64,000 bases of DNA. It comes from Rhabditophanes sp. KR3021. Its lineage: Eukaryota > Nematoda > Chromadorea > Rhabditida > Alloionematidae. A program made the position numbers and the translations under genes. Location of the stretch: NCBI GenBank assembly GCA_963281155.1, contig CAUJLY010000006.1:3844001-3908000 (forward strand). The letters are read 5' to 3'. This document shows, one piece after another, positions 12,943 to 27,228 of this stretch (positions are counted from its first letter, which is position 1; each line of letters starts with the position of its first letter). Below the pieces are notes generated by a model. It worked only from the letters and a program-made list of their open reading frames with translations, ran no database searches and was not told the origin of the DNA.

Positions 12943-15900
12943 TTTGTTGTTTCTGTACATTCCCCTAAGTTATCACCAACCATTATATTACATCTCGCAC
13001 AATTTATTTTAAAAATGTTAAAACATTGCAATTTCGTTTGGATGGTGTGTTATCAAGGATTGATATAACAACCCAATTTTAGTTATAGCTGATTTTAACA
13101 ATGTCTGATTTTTGAACATTTCAATCAACATAATTTACTTTCGAGCAATTATAATTTTTCCATATATTTACATTTATACATACTACACACACTTAAATAC
13201 TACATCACATTCTCAATTTTAATATAAATGTACATTCATTAATCTTTTCTGGAAGTCTTAAGGTATTGTGATATTATTCAAAGTTAAATTAAGTTGACTA
13301 TTGCTGCATTTGATAAATGTTTGAATTTTAAAAGTTAACAAGCAATCAAAAAGTCAAAGCCTATTATAGTGGCTTTTAATGGTGATCGCTTTATGTCGGT
13401 TTTAAAGTATGCTCATTAAAATCACAAACTTTGCCTCTATTTGTTAGATCAGTTGAGATAGTTTCATTTATCTTTAAAAATTGTTTTTATCAGTGATTAA
13501 TATGGTAGCACGTCATTTGCAAACAATAAAATAATGATTAAATTAAATTGATGTGGTATATGACTGTTTGTGATCATGCAATATGTATAAGATGACGCAA
13601 TCATAATAGAATCTCCAAAGTAGACTAATATTTCTCCAAGATCAACTGATTATATTATTGGTTATCAAAACATTAAATTATTCTAATAAAAGTTCAATTT
13701 AAGTAACCGAGTACTCAAAGAGAAACCAAGATAAGTAAGGTATTTGTCATTGCAAGATGGTACTAGGATGATTTTTTTATATATAGAACTACAATTGAAA
13801 AGTTAACAAGCTTACCGACTTAAAAACAATTAAAAAAGACATGTTGACATATCTTTAGTCAAAATTGTTTATTTTTGATCCAATATAAGAATGTCAAATT
13901 GACTTTCAACAAAATTGAAAAATAAACTGCAAAACGGAAAATGTGTATAGAACTAAAAACATTAATTTACTAATCTCATTTATGTAATTATTTACCTTCA
14001 TATAATTTTAATTAATACGACAATAGGTAAATATGAACTGAAGACAGCCATAATTTTTTATTTACTATTAGATTGTTTTTATTTTTTATATTTTAAACTG
14101 TGTCTGGTCTTTAAATTTACAAATAAATAGTAAATATGTGTTTACATACAATTGTTTGATATCAGTTTGAACTTTTTGAAGAAGGGTAATGATTTGATGG
14201 CAAGGAGATGATATCATTGTAAGTTTTTCCTTCTACGATCATAACTTTAAAAAGCAAAGGAATTTGTTTGTTAGTTGTTATCAGGAATACATAATTGTTA
14301 CAAAAAATAGTGTTTGATAATTTTGTTAATAATGTAATGCCTAGTATTTATATATGTTTCTGTTCATATTATACACAAAAAATGAGATAATATTCGCACA
14401 AGATGACTTTATTGTACTATTAAATGGAATTGGTTTTTACATGATTACATCGCTAGCCCCATAGATACTTGTCTTTAAAATGTTTTGATAAATTATTAGT
14501 GTATATTTTTAATACACTTATTCCACTTTATCAGTTAAGAACATGATCACATAATTAGTAATTGACTCTGAATTGATCTTATTATAGCACCTGTTCTGAC
14601 TCATTTACAAGTCAAAGCCATTTTTTGCTCATCTGATTATAATTTAAATTTGAAATTTAACTTCCAGTTACTTAAGTAATGTGATCTATTGGCTTGTCAC
14701 AAGCATATAAATGCAAAATTAAGTTGATTACAAAATAGCTTGTAGCCGTGTTAATCAGCTTACATTAAGTTATAAAAGATCAATTGTAGTGCATAAAATG
14801 GGGAATACTGTTGATTTAGATTAGAAAATTAATCTGAAAACATTTGTAACACTTAAATTCGTATAACATTTCAAGTATATAATGGGCAAAATTTGAAGGG
14901 AGCACTTCTGTTTTTAGAACAATATGTTAATTCATATGTATGTGTACGTATGTATGTTACTATTATGTTAATATACTGCAAAGTTCAATTTTAAAATAAA
15001 GTTCTGATGCTGATTTAATTATTAGATTGTATATCATTAACTGTATAGGCACAAAAGTTGGTGTATATGTTCTTTAGATTCTATTTTATGATCTATTAAT
15101 AATTGTCCCTCACTTTAAAATGTTATACCTTTTTTATCCTTACTTATTTTTGGTTGCACTTTCATAGTAAAATATCAGGTTCTATACGTTGAATTTCTGT
15201 TTAAAATCAAATTCTAAGAGATTTGTACACTGATAACGAAGCGGAAGCAGTAGATCTTCTGATCATGCAAAAAATTAAGTCAAAATACAAGTTGCCTGAT
15301 TATTATTAAGTGTAAGACTATTCCACGCTATAATATGTTTATAAATTCATAATTAGCATTAGAAGCGATTAAGACTACATTTTTGATCCTTCAGCGACTA
15401 AATACAAGAACATACGTAACAGGCAATGGCGTCGTCTTTCTTATCCTTTAATAATTGTTCTTTTAATTTTTGATTGGAAAGTATCATGTTCCATAAAGAA
15501 AACTATTTCCGTTTCAAAAATTTAAATTTTAATGATACATTGGTTAAGAATTTATTAATCTGCTTGATGTGTAAGTCATATGCTGTCTCCCTGTAAATAC
15601 CTTTTTTAAGTCTACTAACATTTATGATTCAAACATCCTTTACTGTGATTTAGATTAATTATATTTACTTAATTTAATTCCATTCACATGACATTCCTAC
15701 TTACTAACAAAGGTATTTCCCCAAATGAAAAAAGATTCTACCAGCAAGTCATAATAGACAACAATTTTACATAATTCAAATCTAAGTAAATTGTAGTCTA
15801 AAACGCATCTGATGGGCAATTTAACTGCTGAACTAATGATAAAACATGATTTACGTAGAATAAGTTCCCTACTTGGTATCAATGTTTTCTAGTTTAGTTT

Positions 15901-18900
15901 GTGGTATATTCAAAACCTGCAGATTATCAACTATGACGCAGAAATGATATGGGTATTTAGAAGTTTAATATGTTGTACATTGCAACCATTTATTTTGAGT
16001 TAAAAATGAAATGGATCATCTGGTAAGGTCTGGGTATAGTATCAAATATACATACGTCGAAATGATTGCCCAAAGACTTTAATCTATTGGCATGTTATTA
16101 AACCAGTTTACGCTTACTGCTTTAAAGTGAAATATATACTTTGATATAATTAAAAGTTAATGTCTCACCTTCTATAAATATGTGCATTCCCTTCTAAAAT
16201 TTAAGATGAAAATGCCGATGTATGTCGGAAACAGTTTGATGACGATCTATTAATAGACTGACAATGATTTATGAAAAAATTATTCGGAAACAAATACACT
16301 GAGCTCTCCACAACAATTTTAAGACATAATTAGAAAGAACTCGTTGTTGTGTTTAAAATATTTGTTTGCGCAGGTAAATTGACAAGATTGATACAAAATT
16401 AGGGTACTTTTTATACCGTCATGTTTAAACAATTTAGCTTAAAGACATTACTATTAAAGGCATCTATTTTGAGAAATCTATTAAGAGACATCTATTAGAC
16501 ATTTTTTTCGACTTAATGTACCAATTAATTTTGTATGTATTTGTTCACCATTGATAGTTCAATTGTTATTTATGGTAAAGTTTCGAAAAAATCTGTAAAT
16601 ACAGAAGCATTGATGGTATTCATATGGGCAGCAATAAATGCATATATTTTCGCATTTTTATGCTTCACAAATATTGTTGTCAAAAGAAAGGTTTTTTTGG
16701 TTAAACATATATAGATGAGAATAAATTATAAATTTAAGTAATAAAATTTATATCAAATAAAAATGTATCAAACATGTGGATGTTATTATTACCTTAAAGT
16801 GATATTTATTAGACTGTCTTTAAAATTATATTATGTGTGACATTTGAAACTATCAACTTTCTGCTTTTATTTATCTTACTTCAATATATTAGTCTACGTT
16901 TTTCTCCTAATTATCTATTATACCTTGATCGAAAGTGTAAATCACCGAACTTTAAGTGGTAACTTTTTTAACAACAATATAATGTTATAGAAACTGATTA
17001 CACTAATTAGCAGAGTTTCCAATCATAATTATTAGACATTTTTACTGGACTTTGAGTTATTTAATTTACAGCTCAACACTGAATGTATATAGCATTATCA
17101 TTTACTTTTCTTTAGCCAAGTATGTGTGCATACATATGTATGTGAATATATATTTTCGGTTATGAATATTTCGGTTCCGTTACTTCGAATTTAATCTGCA
17201 TCTCTTTTATTTATCTACCGAGTATAAATGTAGGTATATATACAAATGGGTGTCTATGATAAAGAAACATGTTAAGAATGTACTTACTTAGATATCTACT
17301 TAATTAAAATATTGTTTGATAATGCACAGATATGAAGAAGTAGCAAAAATATACATGCAAATGTTTGTTGTATTATAGACACATAAACTTGCGTCACTAT
17401 CCCGTTAAGTATTTTAAAGTTTTAAGGGATTTGAATATCATAATTTCAAATAATATTTACTTCCCTATAACTTAACCCTTTTAGTATTAAATAAAAATAC
17501 TAATCAGCGAATACTTATTATTATTACACGATATGTAAATGTATGGCTCATCCTACATATATTTGATCTGGTTAAAAATACTTTGAATCATTTCCGTTGA
17601 AATTTGTGTCTATTCTTCAATTTTTCCCTTTAAACATACTCATCCCTAGCAAGCGTTTGGGATGATTATGCTGTAATTGTATTTTGTCGTGAAAGGCCTT
17701 TTTTGGTACAAAATAATATGTTTTGTATTGATGGTCACTACGTGAAGTATCAAAAAATACTTTGAGCGCAAGTTCAAATGATATTCTTTTTATTTAATAA
17801 TTGGATGAAACTTCGAAATGCTATGCACTTCTTTTTCCAATTAAAGTAATGATCAATGTTCTAATTAATCAACATTAATTTCAAAGAACTTAAAATGCAA
17901 TTAATTATCTCTTGAACAAAATATGTCTCATTTAGTTGAAACGATTTAGACAGAAATATAGCTGATGCGAAATAGTTAAAATTTAAATACAATTACTTTT
18001 ATTTATGCATGCAAATATTAAACAATATGCTCATTTTTATGATTTACTTAGCAAAAGCTTAATAAATTATCAGATTACTTTAAAATATTACTAAACAGTT
18101 AACATAGGATCAATGTATTGGAAATAGGGATTGTTCAAAAGTTCTATATTCATAAATAGATTCTCGATAAAAAGATGTTTTTAAGACATAAAATTCTGCC
18201 ATTAAAAAAATAATTCAACTCAAATAATAAGACGCCGTTTTATTTTAACGGGTTTTTGTTAAACTTAAATTCAATCACACCATTTCATGGTGCAAAGCTT
18301 TTTGGTAATAAAAGGAATTTCGCAAATATTTTTGTCGAATTTATTTTGATTCCTATTGACTCGCATATATTCAATTATTTAAAACTATTGTATTCTTGTA
18401 AATTTATTTTTGATCACTCTTTAGCTTGCCTTCGTGGACGGAGAGTGTATCTACAGATATCATTTACAAAATTAATGGTATGCATATGATGTAATAGTGC
18501 AAAACATCATTTTTTCACTTAATCTTCTACAAAACACAGTCATCGTTTCATCCCATATCATCCTACAAACATACTCACTAATTTTGTGTCTATTAATATC
18601 CTATCACCCACGACTGGCAGCTATTATTATTAATCTGATAGTAAACAATAACCTTATTTACGGGTAAAAAATTATATATATTTAAATTGACTATTATATT
18701 TACATGATCATTACTGCTAGTTTTGCAACAGATCTGCTTCATATTCCGGATCACACTCACTTCCTTTTAACGGTTCTTTTCAATTAATATCATTTTTTTG
18801 ATGAATGCGTGTATTTAGTCATGTCATAATTTTGATTCAATGATACAATCACAACATATAGCAAATACTTACTCCAGCAATTTTCATTTTCATGATATTT

Positions 18901-21900
18901 TGTTGTGAGGCGTGAGAATCTATTATTTTCTTTACAAAAAAAATATTAAGTGTTTTGATTGAAATAGTAATCAGTTGGAAATTTTTATGTCAATTAGTTT
19001 GCAATTAAATATTTTTTTAATAATTGTGTATTTGCAAGTTGAATTTTCCCAGATACGGTCTATCTATAAGTTGCAAAAAACATATCACCACATTCTTAAA
19101 TACTTTTTTTGGTCTCTTGATTGGGATACTCCACCATTATCGTACGATTACTTTATCAAGAACTATTTATTTCCAATCTCGTATATTGTTCATATATCAA
19201 TCATGAATGTTCAGATATAACATGGTTCACAGACAATTATTTAAATTCTTTTTTGTATCAAGCTTGTTACTCCTCACTAAATGATATCATTACATACTGT
19301 TTTATCTTCCGAAAAAGAATTCTTTTGTATCAATAGATTGTATTCGCCAAAGTAGGTGTTATTGGTATGTATATGAGTATTGAGAGTAAGAAAACCTGAT
19401 ATATACATATAATTCACTACTAATGGCCTCATATTATCACTATCAAAAGTATATTCTTTTAATACCAACCTAAATATATGTTGTTTCTATTTATATACAC
19501 TTTTGTATACTCTCATAATATCTCGATATTAATTTTTTCGTTAGATCGTTTATTTGGTTATTATGATATAATAAGAGATCATTACATGGACCAATAGAGG
19601 CAATAACAACAATGATATGTCAGTGAGTGCCATTACCTTTTAATGACATTTATAGCAAGTATGATGTATGTGGATGCATATTAAACAGTAATATCGTATC
19701 ATTTGATGATAAAGCCACCACCATAACATCTCTAGTTATTTTAAATGCCACAAGTCAATTTTTTGTTGATTAAAATCAAGTTTGTAGTATATTGAAGGTA
19801 ATGCTTATCACCAACAACCCATACGAAAACTTGTATCCTATTTTAGTTGCGTGAATTCATCAATTTTTTTAGTTCACAACATTTAATTTGAAAATAAATC
19901 ATTTTAATGTATGCAATATATTCAAGAGGTTAGGTAAAAACAAAGAGCAAGAGATACATTAAAATTAAATGGTAAATCAAACTTGCACAGGTCATGTTTT
20001 TTGTGTATGGATGGCTATAACTTAATTACACTTTTTTAGATGCATTTGTAAGGTGGACATAATTTAGTTAATTGAAAATTGTTTCATAAAGTCATAATGA
20101 GAAAAGTAAATAAAAAATGACGTGATTAATTAGTAACTTATCTATTCTTGATTACAAAGTAAGTCATAAACTTATCCAGAAAAGCCACCTTAATCTTTAT
20201 TTCTCGATGATCACAAGAAGTAAGGAAGCAGATATATTCGAGTATATGCGATTATATTTGGTTACATTTAATTATGTTTAATTTTTTATGAATATTCATT
20301 TATTCATGCTAAACAGTTTAATAAGTTCTTATACTCTTAATATTTTTATCAAACGGTTTTTATAAGTTGAAGAGTTATACTTTCAATTACTATTACAAAC
20401 TATTTTATGTTTACTTGATCGGCTTAAAATTACTAGAGAACAGTAATTTATATATGAAAATAAACACATTTTGATTCATACATACTTTTTAACTTAGACT
20501 AGAAAAGGCAGAATTGTTTATTATCATTACAAATGGATACAAAAACTATAGTTATTAGTAAACGTCTCATATACGTGTTTGAACTGCTCACTATCGATAA
20601 CAGCTAAATCTGCCCCCATATAGTTAGTCTATTATTCCATTTTTTGTAACCGATTTTCGATAATTTATTCATTTTTTGATGGCTATTACGATGTTAATAA
20701 GTACACATAATTCATGCTATGTAATCTAGTTTAGTTCAAACACATTTTTTTAAAAGCAACAACTTCTTTCCCAAGTAAAAATGATTTATTGTGATAATGG
20801 AAACTTTGATGTAATCATATTATTCCACCAAAAAACTTTAAAAGTATCTCACTTTTTAGTAATATTAAAAAAGATAATTTAATTGGCTATAAAGTGTGTT
20901 ATCAAATAATTGTGACAATTATCTTGAATATTTGGGGCCGTCATTGAAGAAAATCTTCACTACTGTTATCATAGTTTTACCTAATTACGTTATCAGATGT
21001 TTCTTCTTCTGTGTGTGTGAATAAATACACAACTATGATCATCATATACGTAAGATATATTCATCGTTTAAGCATCAAAACCATTCTTCTATACTCTATT
21101 CAGTTCTTGATCAACATTATTCATGCATATAAAAGATACAACTTTATTTTGTAGTGTTTCAATAATGAAATACATACGATTGTAATTAACGACTTGCATC
21201 ATCTAATGTTTACTTTTTATCATTATTACACCCGGGACAACTCAATTATAGAGATGTTAATTTGTTGACACTTTGATCTAATATTCAATTTTTTGAAACA
21301 TCTAAATCTTGTATTTTTGATCTTTTGGTCAAGTTTCTATTTCTTACTCATAAATTATTTATTTTCCAAATTTTGTGATATCTATATACAACAAACAATT
21401 AACATCTTATATATAATTTCATTGATAATCTATTTAACATATATGCAATTTTCTGGCAAAGACCAAAACGCTTTACCGAAGTGAATACTAATAAATTTAC
21501 GCTTTAAGGCGGATCAGGTTGAAACTATTTTTACCTTGTAAGGTTCAATTTTGATCTCAATCAAGTTCAACCCTTTCGAGTATCTGTTAGGTAATAATAA
21601 TAAATTTAATATAAATTTGCTTCGGAAAGTAATACAGTTTTGTATCCTGTTCATTTTCTTATTTGTGGTTAAAAAGTTAGGAGCCGTTACTGATTTTGCA
21701 AAATATTCATTCCAATCGTTTGAAGATTATTGTAATGTCATTAGTGAAGTGGTTTAGATTTACTTTTCTGCCACATCTATCATACTTTAATTGAGACAAC
21801 TCAATGACTTTGAAAGTGTGTTACATATTACGTGAAGACTAGTAAGTCTAAAAATACATGTTATGAATTAATGATCTATGACAAGGAAGTTTCATTTATT

Positions 21901-22737
21901 AACTTTCATAGTTAGCTCAACGTTTGTTATTACGAAGTTTATTATAAAGTTTATGCATTTTAATATGTGTATTTGTTTCAGAATCGAGTGTCGCTTTAGT
22001 CATTTCCATACAAAACTTATTGTGACGTTGAAGTGCTGGATAAAGTTTATATAAATGCGTGAATTATTCTATTATCGGATTGCCATCATAAACATATGCG
22101 CTCCTAAACAATCATTTAAGAGACATTTTCTTTAAAACTTTCCTTTAAAAGAAGAGAGAAGATGATGATACCTTTGATGCTATCTTCGACACGCGCAACC
22201 TAAAGAACTGTCGCATACTTTTTCACTCTTTTACTAATACAGCAACTATACATTATCTTTTTCTGAGCCCATATTTTAGTCTTGGAGAAAATATGGCGAA
22301 CACAATAGTAGTTGGGTGTAAAAATTTGTGCGACGGAAGTGATCGTTGTGATAACAAGGTCTAACGATAATATGATACAAGTCATTAATAAGTCATGGTA
22401 TATTATCGAAATTAAAATAGATTGCCGACAATTATCCTTACTAATGTTTAAATGCCTTTATGTGTGTATTTAAATTTCGCTAAACGAGTCATCGCTTACT
22501 AATATTTAATTGTATTTGTTTTTACAGAGTTGTGACTTGATTTATTTCTGTACTTCTATTAAATACTTTTATTCACAAACAAATAATTTATCTGATCTAT
22601 TTTTGAATCTAAGTTCTGTTTGCGATTGGTAAGCTAGTTTTAAAGAAGATTCGAAAAACACAAATATATACTCACAAAAATTAACAAGGAGAACAGATTC
22701 TAATCTAAGGTATCAATTTGGTTGAACTTGCTACGGA
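12943..22737. other. Gene-poor region, about 9.8 kb
   Basis: I see no gene here. Open frames above 60 codons exist (for example 15697-15882, 18975-19220, 21293-21757) but have AT-driven composition and no domains. Short CATACATATGTATGTG-type microsatellite runs occur near 14935-14960 and 17125-17150. A strong acceptor (TTTTTACAG) near 22520-22527, 210 nt before the nuclear receptor ATG, marks a 5' untranslated exon or spliced-leader site. The region therefore probably includes that gene's promoter and perhaps distant upstream exons. Confidence 0.5.
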
Positions 22738-25309
22738 ATGAATTTTGATTACGACCAACAGTGGGAATATAAGCCTGACACTGAGTATGAAGAAGTAGAG
22801 GAACCAAATACTTCAATGATGTCCATTCATCCACAGCAAATAAATTTATCTGGAAACACTAATAATCACCCAAGCTTGCACACTAGTCTTTCTGTTCAAC
22901 ATCAAATTATTGAACAACATTCAAATAATATGAAAGTAAAGAATATGAACATGTAAGTTTTAAAAGTTTATTTAGTTGCCATTTGATACCATGGTATAAA
23001 CAAATCGGTATTACTAGTAAAATCTGATATTTATTGATACAAACTGATATTAATTGATACAAATTGATACTAATTAATATAATGTATTATGACTATAATA
23101 AAGAAAAAGAATTTATAAAGATATTCCCTATTAACATTGAAATATATAAATTACGTTACTAGAGATAACACCACCGAGCTTGATACTATTTACATCGATT
23201 ACAGCCTTCGTCTCATTAAAATCAGAAAAGTAGTTTATTTATACTAGCTCAACCTTTATCGTAAAAGTATCCAAATTAAAAATTTTAATACTTTTTTCCA
23301 TTGATGGTATAAATATACCTTTCTCCCATTTACAGCAAACAAAGCAAATGTTAATATGTGCATAGTGTTATTTTAAGAGATTATTACTTTATTGTTTATT
23401 AATAGCTAATACCTATACTTCTTACATTAGATTTTTTCAACTACATAATAGTGTGTACTATTTTCACCACTCAATTACATAAATTATTATTATCTTAACC
23501 AATTTATATTTTATTATATGTTCGTTTTAGGATAACAAGCAAGCCATCAAGAAACTCCAATACATTTCGTAGAGAAATTATTATGACGTCATCTCCATCA
23601 TACAATATTCAAGAGAAACCATCTCCTATGAGCAATAATTCATCCTCAAGTTCAAATGGAAATGGCGATGCCATTTGTGCCGTCTGCGGAGATGGATCGG
23701 CAAAACTCCATTACTCAGTATTAGCTTGTTATGGATGCAAGGTAGGTGGACATAGGTCAGCAAATTATATAAATCTTTTAGGGATTTTTTCGCAGAACTT
23801 TGACAGGCAAGTATCGTTACGTGTGCCGTTTCGGAAATAATTGTGTGGTGGATAAATGTAAGTGACAGTTATCAATTTTAACATCTATTATCGAATTTAG
23901 TCCAAAGAAATTCGTGCCGTTATTGCAGATTTAATCGCTGTTTGGCTTCAGGAATGGATCCAAACGCAGTTCGTCCAGACCGTGATTTAACCGGAAGACA
24001 AAGAGTGCCTAGAATTCGTAAGGCAAGAGCTGATGATGAATTACTTAAACCATCTGTAGTTAGGCTGCAGCCTGATGACTGGACCCGTAAATTACCGATT
24101 GAAGCTAGAAACTTACTTATCCGCTTGATGAATACAGAAACTAAACTTTCCAAAGATGAAAATGCAATGCAACCCATGAAACCAATTGTCAATTCAGCTA
24201 TTACTAAGGGATCGAGTCTAAGAGATTTATTTAAATCTAAGCCTGTTGCGGGAAATAAAAAAGGTGAACTTAAATTTGAAAATTACCGAATCGCCAGACC
24301 CGATGAATTAACAGGAATTGCTAGAAAAAGTGCAGAAACTTGTGCTGCCTGGATCAATGAGCTTTCTGAAATTTCGGATGGCCTAGAGATGGATGATAGT
24401 GTAAATTTGACAAAATCTTGCTTTAGCGCCTTCACTATTTTCAATTTTGCCATCAGAACAGTCCAATCTTCAAACTTTAATGATGTTTTGTGTTTGAATA
24501 ATATGTTGTATGTTCCATATATGTCCGTCAAGACCGAGTATGAGTATGATGAACCTGCACAAAACAACCACTTATCAAAAATGTTGATTGAGAAAACTCT
24601 GAAAGAAGTAGTTGAACCCATGAGGAAAATTGATTTAAGGGATGAAGAAATCGTTTCATTGAAAGCTATCATCCTATTAAATCCAAATGCCAAGGGTTTA
24701 TCTGAAAGAAGTCAGGGATTAGTAACTAAGTCTCGAGACAAGGTCCAAGATATGTTGTACCAAATAATTCAAGAATTCCACCCAATGATTACCCCATCAA
24801 GCAGATTCGGAAACTTACTGTTACTCTTGCCTGCTATAGCTAATTTGGCTACAATTCTTCAGAATAACCTTTTGACTTGCCACATTTTAACAGGACGTGA
24901 TGCAAGTGATCAACTCTTAAATGAACTATTTGATGAATGCAGATTGTATGAGGAACATTTAATTAACTCAAACAGCGCAATGGGGGGATCTTCAATGTAC
25001 GAAAACCCTGCAGACATTTCACTCCAGCCAATGTCAAATTATAATATGAATTCAGGATTGTTAAATAACTCGGGAATGTCTGATCTTCAACCCAAATCAG
25101 ATGGTTACACTCAAACGGAGGAGTCCGCTGAATGTGCTTCACCTTCTTTATCATTAACTAATATGTCGTTCCCTTCAAGTGCATCTTATAATTCAAGTGA
25201 AGATGATTTGTATCCAAACTTTGATGGACAACTTTTTGACACTTTCCTCAACTCTCCCTTCTCAAACCCGGAGGATCAATGTGCGGATCTCATGAATTTG
25301 ATGGATTGA
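22738..25309 (+). CDS. Nuclear hormone receptor (HNF4-derived nematode type)
   Basis: Four exons, 22738..22952, 23531..23741, 23782..23857 and 23901..25309, give about 636 residues. The first ~110 residues are acidic then Ser/Asn-rich. The DNA-binding domain begins at CAVCGDGSAKLHYSVLAC (about residue 121). Its P-box reads CYGCK-GFFRR across an exon junction, the second finger holds CRFGNNC and CRYCRFNRC, and a GMDPNAVRPDRD extension follows. The ligand-binding domain spans roughly residues 230-545. It includes SRFGNLLLLLPAI, a helix-10 segment like that of HNF4-type receptors. A Ser/Asn-rich tail follows with acidic clusters (SSEDD). It should be a DNA-binding transcription factor; the ligand is unknown. 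Introns 2 and 3 are 40 and 43 bp while intron 1 is 578 bp. I cannot name the exact C. elegans orthologue with confidence. Confidence 0.92.
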
Positions 25310-26413
25310 CAATTAGTCGGGGGAAAGGATGACTGCCCTCCGAACCAAGTTGAATCAGACGAAGAATTGTTAAAATTCCTCGGTTCTGCCTGACATCAAA
25401 ACAATGTCTGAAAAATGTATATGATACCTTCAATATTCTATACAAAACCCATCATGAAAATGAATATGCAAATACCTTTTATTTTCAATCCAAACTATAT
25501 ATTCCTGTTAGCAAATATAATAGTATTTTTTAAATTTTATATGATTGCAACTTCTTTTATTATATTGTCTTATACCTAACTTATTTGAATCGGTTTGACT
25601 ATAGAATTTATTTTACATTTCACTATTACTCCAAATGATATATTAATATACTTATGTTGTGCCTTCTATGATAATGTACTCCTGTAATATAAAATAAATT
25701 ACCGCAAAGTAGTAAACATATAATAGCGTTTTAAACTTATTTTCATACACTTTTGAAACAAATCCGTAGTTATATATTCGTATGATGTTAATTAGTAGAT
25801 TTCATAAATTATCAGTTTTAATAATTGTTTAAGGTTTTTGCAAATATAATCACCATTTTTAAAGCATGAAAATATAAATTATGCAATTTCCCCTAATTAA
25901 TTTTTATAATGGTTAATATGTATACTTAATAGTTTAATCTTGTCATTTGACATTAACTTTCGTAAATACTGCCTTATATATATTAAGCAATTACATAGCA
26001 CCAATAATAAGCAGATAAAGCAGGCACCGCAATAATTATATAGACAAGACATCATTAATAATGGAACCTTGAAGATTGGTATAATATTATAGTATATTCT
26101 AGTTTGATATTTATTCTAATATTTGGTTACTCTTTTTCTTGATAAAAATTAAATATTATTTTTGTATCATTAATGATTTTATTGCACTTATAGACTTTGC
26201 TGTATCCAAATCTATTTTCAATTAGTAAAAGTGGAATGCTCATTTGAAAATCGCTTTTAAATAATTTGTATGCATATCGTATCTATAACTACATTAATCA
26301 GCAGCGTGCGTGATTTATTCTCGATTGGATGCAATTGAAGAATTAATTCAAAAATGGAGCTCCTTTACAACTTTGTAATCAAATTAATATTAATACGCTT
26401 CCAATTCATAAAT

Positions 26414-26479
26414 ATGCTTTTTAAAGCATGATCTTAATATCACTTTAAAAATACTACTTTAAAGTTGTAAAGTGGTATT
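26414..26479. repeat. Cluster of short inverted repeats
   Basis: ATGCTTT/AAAGCAT forms a 7-bp palindrome at 26414-26428. Immediately after, AATATCACTTTA (26436-26447) pairs with TAAAGTGGTATT (26468-26479) through 11 of 12 positions, and a further ACTTTAAAGT palindrome lies inside the loop. This could be chance in AT-rich DNA or the remnant of a small foldback element. No target duplication is apparent. Confidence 0.35.
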
Positions 26480-27150
26480 TGTTTAATAAACTCCGATCTA
26501 CATTTTAAATCATACGAATAAAATTATCCATTTATTTTTTATTAAAGTTTAAAAAAAAATTGGTAAGAAATATTTTAGACACCTTCTCGATTGAATAATT
26601 AAAAATAACAACTGAGACAACTATTTATTATGTTAGACTAATTTAATAAACTTAGTAGAAAGCTCAAATATATGTACCCATCAAAAGGCATCACTAAATA
26701 AATCTAATCATTTTTAGCCGATACAAAATACGTTACATTAAACTAAAAAGTATGTAGCTAATCTAGTATGTAAACACAAGTAATTACAATGTCCCACTTC
26801 CTATTTTCACATTGGGGAATATAAAAGGGTCGCTAAAATTGACTAAGACGGTTTAAAAAACCCAGTTTGAGGTTAGTATGCGTTCAGGATTCTATACGAA
26901 TTCTGTTAGCAAATTTTGGAATGAGACTTGTAAAAGTTTCTAATAAAAACATAATTTATTGTGAGTAAATAAACTTAGCAAAAATCTTTCGCATTTACCA
27001 AATCCTACTACATCAAAATGGAAAGTCTAGCACATAGTAGATTCATCGGTCATCAAATGTCTCTCAAGGCGGCATGTTGGAAGGTGGTATAGCATTAAGT
27101 TTTAGTGACGTTCGTCTTGACGGCAATCATTATTTAGGGTATCATATGGA

Positions 27151-27228
27151 CTCGCCCCCCTTAAAAAATAGGTGGGGGCGAAAAGGTACTGTTGCACTCG
27201 TCCTCCTCTCTAAAATGAAGGGGCGAGA
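27151..27228. other. GC-rich double-hairpin element
   Basis: In otherwise AT-rich DNA, TCGCCCCC (27152-27159) pairs perfectly with GGGGGCGA (27174-27181) around a 14-nt loop. A second stem forms between CTCGTCCT (about 27197-27204) and GGGGCGAG (about 27220-27227) with two G-U pairs. The left arm of stem 1 could instead pair with the right arm of stem 2, so two folds compete. It may be a small structured RNA or an insertion scar; nothing identifies a family. Confidence 0.4.

Noticed and set aside
14935..17150. ATGTATGTG-type runs as possible satellites
   Set aside because: Only a few imperfect units each; ordinary microsatellite noise.
18975..19336. Overlapping plus-strand frames in the gene-poor region
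   Set aside because: AT-driven composition in all three frames; no splice context.
23920..25154. Antisense open frames over the nuclear receptor
   Set aside because: Shadow frames of a well-supported coding exon.
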